From Verrucomicrobiota bacterium (GTDB taxonomy: Bacteria; Verrucomicrobiota; Verrucomicrobiia; Palsa-1439): DNA of 64,000 bases. The notes beneath the pieces are model-generated. The model had not been told where the DNA came from. It saw nothing but the letters and a program-made list of their open reading frames with translations, and did not search any database. A program made the translations under genes and the position numbers. Position 1 is the stretch's first letter, and the number at the start of each line of letters is the position of its first letter. The DNA lies in NCBI GenBank assembly GCA_016871575.1, contig VHCW01000002.1, positions 1 through 64,000 on the forward strand, in the 5' to 3' direction. Shown here in pieces: positions 58,076 to 64,000 of this stretch.

Positions 58076-61000
58076 ATGAAAAAGCTGTTTTTCACCGCAT
58101 TGACAATTGGCGTCATCGTTTCCGCCGGCGCAGCGCAACCCCTGCTGGAGGAGGATTTCGCCAATCTTTCGGCATGGACGCCGGCTCCGGCCTTGCGCGA
58201 ATCGGGCGGGCCGGTTCTTCTTCCGAAAGAACAAGCAGTGCTGATTCGCGGGAAGGATCCGCAACGCGATTCCACCATCGTGCGCGAAGTTCCCGTAACG
58301 GGCGCCGGCCGGCTTGCCGTCTCCGTCGAAATCCGCCACGGCCACAACACCGGCGCGGGCGTGATCGTGATGTTACTCGATGCCGATGGACGGGTGTTGC
58401 GAACCATCACGCCGTTCAAAATCGGCTCGTGGGATTCGCAGCGATGGGATGTTCATTCGACGGTGATTGACCTGCCCCGTGGCACGGCGCGGCTTCGGAT
58501 TTCGCTCGGCGTGCTCAAGGGCGAGGTCGCGTTTCGCCAGCTTGCCGTCCGTGCCGTTGAAAAACAGGCGGGACGGAACACCGGGCGCGCCGAAATCGCC
58601 GGCGCCGGGTTTCAGGTGGAGCGGTTCGAGGTGCCGCGACCGATTTGGGAAATCGCTTCGGGACGATTGCCGGCGGGCGGTGAATCGTTCGTCGTCGGCT
58701 GCGACGTGGACGGGCGCATCGGGATCAGCCCGGCACATTCGGTCACGTGGACGGTGATTCACGAGGCCGGGGCGCTGGTGTTCGATTTTGCATTCGCCGA
58801 CGTGGATGGCGACGGCGACGATGAGATTCTCTTCTCGCTCATTGACGCGACCGCGCCACTGACGGCCATCAACCGGCAGGGCAAGATCGTTCGCCGGTTT
58901 GAGGCAGCGCGCGGTCCGTGCAAGATACGCACATGGAGCGACAAGGGGAACGCAGCCTCTTCGTTGATCGCCGTCAAGCAACGCGGCGGTCGCGGGGCAA
59001 TCCTGATGGACTGCTCCGGTGCGGTGCTTTGGAGCACGGACGACCGGACGGCGGGAATTGACTTTGCTCGTTTGGCCGGCGGCAACGACGTTCGCCTGGT
59101 GGTGTCCTACGGCGGGCCGCGCTTGAATTTCTTGATCGTGGACAAAGCGGGCCAAGCGCACAACATCCAAACACCCGACTCGCGTCGCCTGTTCAACAAT
59201 CAAATGCGCGCCGCCGACGTGGACGGCGACGGCGCGGACGAGCTGGTGTTTCTGCGCGGCAAGTCCGATGCGGCCATGGATTGCGTATGCTGCATCGCGC
59301 TCGACGGCAAGAAGCGATGGGAAACGCCCATGGAGGACAAGCTGCAAGGTTCATTCGGTTTTCTCGAAGTCGGGGATTTTATTCCTGAGGAAAAAGGTCG
59401 GGAGACTGTCGTGGGCGGGTCGCACGTGTTGTTTGTTCTGAACGCGCAAGGCGCCGTCCGCCATCAAAGCGCCTCGGCTCGCAAGCAAGGCGAGAACGCC
59501 GATCGTCAATGGGATCCGGGCCGGATCCTGATTCCCGATTTGACAGTGGAGCGCGGCAAGACGGATCGGCTCTGGGTGGCGTCGTCGCGCCTGCGTGACC
59601 GGGCGGTGTGCCGGTTGACGTTTGGCAAGAAAGGCCCGTTCGTGGGGGACTTCGCGGTTCCGGACGACGAAACGCATTTGGACGCGCTGGCTGAGTCGGT
59701 GCGGAAAACGACGGCGCGGGCGGCGAGCGACGGAAAGTTCAAGGTGATCTACACGCGCAGTTATTTCAGCCGCATGAGCCGCGAGGAAGTGCTGGAGTTG
59801 CACCGGGCGTTGCGCGCGAAAGAGACCGCCAATCTTGAATATGTTCTGATGTATGACGCCAGCGATCTGATGTCGCATCCGCGCGGCTCGAAGTTTTCCA
59901 CCGGGCAGATCATTGAAGACGCTCGCTGGATGGAGGCCCACAACATTCCGTTCGGCTACTTCGCCGTGCACGGCGGCGAGATTTGGTTGTCCGACCGCGC
60001 CATTGAAGGAGCGCTCCACGCGGCGCCGCGCATGTTTCGTTTTGTGTATGCCGCCGAGGACATGGAGGGGATGTACCTGCCGAAAGGCGCTGATTTCCTG
60101 CCGTGGTGCGCGCGGATGCTCCGGTTGCTTGGGCCGCGCGGCAAACAGCTTTTGTTGAAGGAAAAACATGACAGTTGGGCGACGATCATCAGCGACCCGG
60201 TCATTCGCGCGGCGTTGTTCGATCCGAAACTGCGGCGCGCGCTCGTGCCGATTTGGGCGACCAATCAGCCGTTCCATCCCGAAGCGCAATTCGGCGGAAT
60301 GCTCGGACTGAAAGCGTCGGAATGGGTGGGGGAATTTGGCATGTCCACACAGTATTGGAACTGGGGCGAGTGGGAACAACGCGACGTCAATCTCGCCCAG
60401 ATGACGCCGGCCGACATCACGTTGCGTCTGGAACTGCTCGGCGCGGCGTTGGGCGCGCACTGGCTCCACATCGAAGGCGGCCAGCCTTACATGACGCTGC
60501 CTCCGAATCCGCAGCTTGATCCGATGGCGAAACGACATCGTGATCTCGTCTATGAATTGATCCGCAAAGGATTGCTGCGGCCGAATCCCGCCGTGGCCAA
60601 CGTCAACGATTGCACGCTGCTCATGCAGCATCATCCGTATTACGATGAATTGCGCAAAACGGGGGCGTCATTAAAAAGCTTCAAAAGCTCCGCCGGTCCG
60701 AGTCCCTTGCGCGACGGGTTCATGCCGACCCGCCAAATGCTTGAGCCGTGGCCGAATTGGGCCTTCGCGGCCCTCGCCTGCGGCCAGCGTTGGCACGTCG
60801 AGACCTGTTTCCCGCGCACGCCACTGGGCTGGACGCTGATTGCCCAGGAAAAATGGCCGCGCGGCAAGGAGACCACGTGGATCGAGACTGATGGCGAGCG
60901 CGTGCGACTCGACGGCAAATGGGAAACAGCCCGCGAGGCGCAACCCGCCACCGAAAAGCGGCTTCGCCACGGCGCGCAACGAATCCCCGTGCGCGCTGCC

Positions 61001-61234
61001 GATGCTTGTCTGGTGCTGCAGCGCTTGGATGGCGCGGGCCGGTATCGCGCGATTCTTCTCGACCCCGGCTATCTCGCGCCCGAAGGCGTCCGCACGGCGC
61101 TCGAATGTGTCGCCGGAAAGTTCGAATCGGCGCAGGACGCCGTCAGCGACAAACCACTGCCCGTTGAACAAGGGCGGATTGCGGTGGACATCCCGCGCGG
61201 CGCATTCCGCATCATTGATCTTCAGGTTCGCTGA
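58076..61234 (+). CDS. Secreted CBM-like / FG-GAP / TIM-barrel protein
   Basis: The 1052-residue product has a Sec signal (MKKLFFTALTIGVIVSAGAA); AAAGG precedes the ATG. Residues ~25-165 form a galactose-binding-like sandwich (SWDSQRWDVHSTVIDLPRG), ~195-500 a VCBS/FG-GAP propeller (FADVDGDGDDEILFS, AADVDGDGADELVFL), and ~540-880 a barrel-like region (EYVLMYDASDLMSHPRG, IPFGYFAVHGGEIWLSD, FVYAAEDMEGMYLPKG). The tail ends GAFRIIDLQV, as GIFRILDLEL in the paralogue 21353-24007. The order propeller, barrel, sandwich is shared. The family is unnamed to me; the acidic residues in AAEDMEG, and AEMEG in the paralogue, are candidate catalytic residues. Confidence 0.7.
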   Translation: MKKLFFTALTIGVIVSAGAAQPLLEEDFANLSAWTPAPALRESGGPVLLPKEQAVLIRGKDPQRDSTIVREVPVTGAGRLAVSVEIRHGHNTGAGVIVMLLDADGRVLRTITPFKIGSWDSQRWDVHSTVIDLPRGTARLRISLGVLKGEVAFRQLAVRAVEKQAGRNTGRAEIAGAGFQVERFEVPRPIWEIASGRLPAGGESFVVGCDVDGRIGISPAHSVTWTVIHEAGALVFDFAFADVDGDGDDEILFSLIDATAPLTAINRQGKIVRRFEAARGPCKIRTWSDKGNAASSLIAVKQRGGRGAILMDCSGAVLWSTDDRTAGIDFARLAGGNDVRLVVSYGGPRLNFLIVDKAGQAHNIQTPDSRRLFNNQMRAADVDGDGADELVFLRGKSDAAMDCVCCIALDGKKRWETPMEDKLQGSFGFLEVGDFIPEEKGRETVVGGSHVLFVLNAQGAVRHQSASARKQGENADRQWDPGRILIPDLTVERGKTDRLWVASSRLRDRAVCRLTFGKKGPFVGDFAVPDDETHLDALAESVRKTTARAASDGKFKVIYTRSYFSRMSREEVLELHRALRAKETANLEYVLMYDASDLMSHPRGSKFSTGQIIEDARWMEAHNIPFGYFAVHGGEIWLSDRAIEGALHAAPRMFRFVYAAEDMEGMYLPKGADFLPWCARMLRLLGPRGKQLLLKEKHDSWATIISDPVIRAALFDPKLRRALVPIWATNQPFHPEAQFGGMLGLKASEWVGEFGMSTQYWNWGEWEQRDVNLAQMTPADITLRLELLGAALGAHWLHIEGGQPYMTLPPNPQLDPMAKRHRDLVYELIRKGLLRPNPAVANVNDCTLLMQHHPYYDELRKTGASLKSFKSSAGPSPLRDGFMPTRQMLEPWPNWAFAALACGQRWHVETCFPRTPLGWTLIAQEKWPRGKETTWIETDGERVRLDGKWETAREAQPATEKRLRHGAQRIPVRAADACLVLQRLDGAGRYRAILLDPGYLAPEGVRTALECVAGKFESAQDAVSDKPLPVEQGRIAVDIPRGAFRIIDLQVR

Positions 61235-61662
61235 CGAATAAACCAAGAGTCCCACGAAAACCCCGACACGAATGACACGGATGGCCGTCCTGATGATGAG
61301 TGGCCTCGCTCACGCCGCCGGAGCGCCAGGACCGATGTCGTTTTTCCAGGAGACATTACCGGGTTTGCTGAAAGCGTCGCCTGCCTGCAGAATTCCCCCT
61401 CCCCTTCCTGTTGAAATTCGTGTAACAGGTGTTACACGAATTTCAACAGGGGCGGGGGAGCGGAGTCGCTGCTGCTGGGGCGACCGGCGGGCGCGTTGAA
61501 CGAAATCTTGACGCCGTTGTCTGAGGGGGGCTAGAAAAGGATTGTTCCGACACGAAAGTGGAGAGACAGACCAATGGCAACAACCGCAACCAGCCGATGG
61601 CAATTGAGTTGGCCGGCACCTCAACAGGCGCTTCCGTGGCGCCCCGAAAGGCGGGGAACCCG
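61235..61662. other. Intergenic region before the sigma-54 activator gene
   Basis: This 428-base stretch holds the strong palindrome 61407-61450 inside a C-rich/G-rich frame, a TTCCGACA octamer (61545-61552) that also occurs in the upstream dyad of the porin gene, and a near match TGTCTGA (61518-61524). An open frame of 75 codons across the palindrome has no family marks and is not called. The GTG at 61558 and ATG at 61597 are in frame with the activator gene but less likely starts. Confidence 0.65.
61407..61450. promoter_or_regulatory. 44-base palindrome with GTGTAACA-NN-TGTTACAC core
   Basis: Arms 61407-61427 and 61430-61450 are exact reverse complements with a 2-base centre (GG). Outer C-rich and G-rich flanks extend the pairing imperfectly. 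It lies between the stop of the FG-GAP/barrel gene and the activator gene. The 18-base core (61420-61437) matches that of 56223-56240 at 14 positions. Confidence 0.6.
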
Positions 61663-63201
61663 ATGTCTTCATCACTGAACGGCCCATCCCCGACCGACCG
61701 CGAGCTTCGGTTGTTGTACGAAGTCAGCCGCCGGTTGGAGGAGAGTCTTGACCTGCGCGAGGTTGTCCAGCCCGTGCTGGAAGCGTTGGCCCGGCACATG
61801 AACATGACCTACGGGACGTTGACGTTGTTGCACCGTGACACCGGCCAAATCCAGATTGAGGCGGCGCATGGCCTGACGCCCGGCCAGTCCCGTCGGGGAC
61901 GCTACCGCTTGGGCGAGGGCGTGACGGGTCGCGTCATCCAGACCGGGGAAACGGTGGTCATTCCCCGCAAGAGCGAATCGCCGTTGCTGCTGGACCGCAC
62001 CGGCCGCGGGAAACGGCCCGACACAGCGTTTCTCTGCGTGCCCATCAAGATCGGGCAGGAAGTGGTGGGCGCGCTCAGCGTGGACACGCCGACCGAACCG
62101 GAAGCCGAGCTTCACGATGATGCCCGGCTGCTGAGCATTGTCGCCTCCATGATCGCGCAGGCGGTGCAATTGCGCCGCGCGGCGTTCGAGGAACAGGAGC
62201 GTTTGGCGGAGGAAAACCGCCGGTTGCGCGGCGAGCTGCGCGAGCGGTTTCAGCCGTCGAACATGATCGGCGCGTCGCACGAAATGCGCGAAGTCTATCA
62301 CCAGATTGCCAAGGTCGCGCGCACGGACACGACCGTTTTGATCTGCGGCGAGACGGGAACCGGCAAGGAACTGGTCGCGCAGGCGATTCACTACAACAGC
62401 GAATGCGCCGACGGCCCGTTTGTGCGCGTGCACTGCGCGGCCTTGCCCGAAGCGCTGGTGGAAAGCGAGTTGTTCGGCCACGTGCGCGGCGCGTTCACCG
62501 GCGCGGTGCGCGACCGCAAAGGCCGGTTTGAAGCGGCGGATGGCGGCACCCTGTTTCTCGACGAGGTGGGCGACATCCCGCCCTCCATCCAGGTCAAGCT
62601 CTTGCGCGTGTTGCAGGAGCAGGAATTCGAGCGGGTCGGCGACACGCGGGTGATCCGGGCCAATGTTCGCGTGGTCGCCGCCACGCACCGGGATTTGACC
62701 ACCATGATCGCCAACGGGCGGTTCCGCGAAGACCTGTACTACCGGCTCAACGTGTTTCCGATCTATGTGCCGCCGCTGCGCAAGCGCGTGCCGGACATTT
62801 TGCCGCTGGCGGAGCATTTTCTGCATGTGTACGCGGAACAACAACGCTCGCGGGTCCGTCATTTCTCGGCGGAGGTACGGAGCCGGTTGGCGGCCTACCC
62901 GTGGCCGGGCAACGTGCGCGAACTGGAAAACCTGATTGAACGGGCAGTCCTCGTCTGCGATGGCGAGACCATCGAAGCGCAGCATCTGCCCCCGGCGTTG
63001 CAGGCGATTGCGGACGCGCCGGCCGAGTCGGGCAACGGCTTGGCCGCGCAAATCGCCAAGCTGGAACACAAGCTCATCACCGACGCCTTGCGCACCGCCG
63101 GCGGCAACATGACGGCTGCGGCCTCGATGTTGCAGACCACGCCGCGCATCCTGTCCTACAAGATCCGCAAGCTCGGCATGGATCCCAGCCGGTTCCAGTA
63201 A
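61663..63201 (+). CDS. Sigma-54-dependent transcription activator with GAF domain (NifA-like)
   Basis: This is a 512-residue cytoplasmic regulator. A GAF domain lies at ~20-180 ([38 protein letters not shown]). The AAA+ domain follows at ~205-430: Walker A GETGTGKE (~229), the sigma-54-contacting GAFTGA (276-281), [10 protein letters not shown] (Walker B) and [14 protein letters not shown] Fis-type helix-turn-helix is at ~460-505 ([27 protein letters not shown]). The start at 61663 follows GGCGGGGA; GTG 61558 and ATG 61597 would add unconserved residues. It probably drives the sigma-54 promoter found immediately downstream. The signal sensed by GAF is unknown. Confidence 0.93.
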   Translation: MSSSLNGPSPTDRELRLLYEVSRRLEESLDLREVVQPVLEALARHMNMTYGTLTLLHRDTGQIQIEAAHGLTPGQSRRGRYRLGEGVTGRVIQTGETVVIPRKSESPLLLDRTGRGKRPDTAFLCVPIKIGQEVVGALSVDTPTEPEAELHDDARLLSIVASMIAQAVQLRRAAFEEQERLAEENRRLRGELRERFQPSNMIGASHEMREVYHQIAKVARTDTTVLICGETGTGKELVAQAIHYNSECADGPFVRVHCAALPEALVESELFGHVRGAFTGAVRDRKGRFEAADGGTLFLDEVGDIPPSIQVKLLRVLQEQEFERVGDTRVIRANVRVVAATHRDLTTMIANGRFREDLYYRLNVFPIYVPPLRKRVPDILPLAEHFLHVYAEQQRSRVRHFSAEVRSRLAAYPWPGNVRELENLIERAVLVCDGETIEAQHLPPALQAIADAPAESGNGLAAQIAKLEHKLITDALRTAGGNMTAAASMLQTTPRILSYKIRKLGMDPSRFQ

Positions 63202-63236
63202 CGGTCGCGTCAGGGGAAAACGCCGTCCTTCAAAAT

Positions 63237-63263
63237 TGTCGGACGACCACGTTGCTTCCGACA
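63237..63263. promoter_or_regulatory. Inverted repeat TGTCGGA-N13-TCCGACA, candidate activator site
   Basis: TGTCGGA (63237-63243) and its reverse complement TCCGACA (63257-63263) are centred 20 bases apart, two helical turns. The site lies about 120 bases before the sigma-54 promoter, the usual distance for an upstream activator sequence. It is not the NifA TGT-N10-ACA site. Confidence 0.5.
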
Positions 63264-63385
63264 TTCCTGTTGGAACGCGTAGCGCCTCATTATCCCGGCA
63301 CAGCGCGGGGCAAAAGTTTTTGTGGCTCAAAATCCCCCGTAAACACCGATGGTTTTGGAGCGTGTCATTTCGGTTTGGCATCCCG

Positions 63386-63400
63386 TGGCATGGCGCGTGC
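63386..63400 (+). promoter_or_regulatory. Sigma-54 promoter (-24/-12)
   Basis: TGGCATGGCGCGTGC matches the consensus TGGCAYG-N4-TTGC at every key base: GG at 63387-63388 and GC at 63399-63400, with the required 10-base spacing between them. The start of transcription would be near 63412, some 25 bases before the porin ATG. The neighbouring gene is a sigma-54 activator. Confidence 0.75.
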
Positions 63401-63436
63401 CTATCTGTTACTGCCATGAAGGAGTCAACATCAAAA

Positions 63437-64000
63437 ATGAAAACTATGAATACCATGAAACGTTGGTCTGTTGGGGCGCTGGCCATGCTGGTCATCGCGG
63501 GGTCGTGGGCAGAAGCGAACGAAGCGGAATTGCGGGAACAGGTCAAGCGACTCGAACAGCGCGTCGTTGAGCTGGAAGGAAAACCCATCAAGTCCGATGG
63601 CGGTTCGCCGGCCGCGTTGGAGTGGCTGGGCAAGACGGCGGTCAGCGGGTTCGTGTCGGCCTCGTTCTTCCACAACTTCAACGACGCGAATCCAAGCGCG
63701 AACACGTTCGTGACCAAGAACGACGGCTTCACGATTCACAAACTGAAACTCGCGCTCGAAAAACCGGTGGACTACGACAAGGACAAATGGAACGCCGGGT
63801 TCCGCGCCGACGTGGTCGTGGGCGAAGACGCCAAGGTGATTCACGCGGCCGGTTTGGGTGATTCCGACCAGCCGTTCGACCTCGAACAGGCGTACGTCAA
63901 CATCAACATCCCCATCGGCAACGGCTTGAAGGTCGCCCTCGGCAAGATGGTCACGTTGATGGGCGTCGAGGTCATCGAGGAAACCGTCAATCCGAACTGG
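63437..64000 (+). CDS. Outer-membrane porin-like protein, 3' truncated by the window
   Basis: The frame runs open from ATG 63437 to the last base (188 codons). It begins MKTMNTMKRW and a Sec signal (ALAMLVIAGSWAEA), then a short coiled coil (LREQVKRLEQRVVELEG) as in porins that bind peptidoglycan, and then alternating beta-strands (VSGFVSASFFHNFND, FTIHKLKLALEKP, GFRADVVVGED, LEQAYVNINIPIGN, KVALGKMVTLMG). This is the pattern of BBP2/Omp-type beta-barrels. AAGGAG (63419-63424) precedes the ATG. Expression from the sigma-54 promoter 37 bases upstream implies control by nitrogen or another signal through the adjacent activator. The substrate is unknown. Confidence 0.75.
   Translation, partial: MKTMNTMKRWSVGALAMLVIAGSWAEANEAELREQVKRLEQRVVELEGKPIKSDGGSPAALEWLGKTAVSGFVSASFFHNFNDANPSANTFVTKNDGFTIHKLKLALEKPVDYDKDKWNAGFRADVVVGEDAKVIHAAGLGDSDQPFDLEQAYVNINIPIGNGLKVALGKMVTLMGVEVIEETVNPNW

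Noticed and set aside
61272-61499. 75-codon open frame across the intergenic palindrome
   Set aside because: No family marks; about half of it is the palindrome and its C/G-rich flanks; no good ribosome site.
63376-63389. Alternative sigma-54 promoter starting at TTTGGCATCC
   Set aside because: The GG to GC spacing is one base too short; the site at 63386-63400 has the correct spacing and a better match.

Overview
The window is GC-rich, and nearly all of its genes encode exported enzymes for complex glycans. It has many Asp-box (sialidase-type) beta-propellers, sulfatases with a Cys-type active site, FAD-dependent oxidoreductases of the PF12831 type, TIM-barrel proteins of unassigned families and a family 10 pectate lyase. 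It also carries GC-rich palindromic repeats, some of them read in frame inside genes. I infer a member of the Verrucomicrobiota (Pedosphaera/Limisphaera-like) or a close PVC relative. No rRNA, tRNA or other taxonomic marker is present to confirm this.

Layout. (1) Positions 1-37485: 22 same-strand genes, mostly overlapping by ATGA/GTGA or separated by fewer than about 150 bases. They encode a truncated TIM-barrel-like protein, seven Asp-box propeller proteins (one fused to an FAD oxidoreductase), five FAD oxidoreductase modules, a UroD-like protein, a GH43-like propeller, a GHL10-like barrel, an FG-GAP/TIM-barrel protein, a GH28-like beta-helix, a toroid-type protein and four sulfatases. (2) 37571-41802: a type III restriction-modification pair (mod, res) on the opposite strand. 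It is less GC-rich by eye and is flanked by palindromic repeats. (3) 42157-44472: a sialidase fused to an M14 carboxypeptidase, ending in a terminator that overlaps the next promoter. (4) 44599-49234: a sulfur module with a Tat-exported persulfide-dioxygenase-like MBL/rhodanese protein, a YeeE half-transporter, and a second YeeE half fused to three rhodanese domains. (5) 49361-61234: a second glycan block with three TIM-barrel-type proteins, a sixth FAD oxidoreductase and a PL10 pectate lyase. (6) 61663-64000: a NifA-like sigma-54 activator, then a good sigma-54 promoter and the start of an outer-membrane porin gene that runs off the window.

How the parts may work together (inference): the exported sialidases, sulfatases and barrel enzymes would trim a sulfated, acidic host or algal glycan or glycoprotein outside the cytoplasm. 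The FAD oxidoreductases recur at the end of glycan sub-blocks and once as a direct fusion to a sialidase, which suggests a redox step on the released sugars. No SusC/SusD pair or sugar transporter is visible. The six FAD oxidoreductase modules fall into a Tat-exported group and a Sec-type group. All three members of the Sec group carry the same palindromic repeat, in frame, at the same position.
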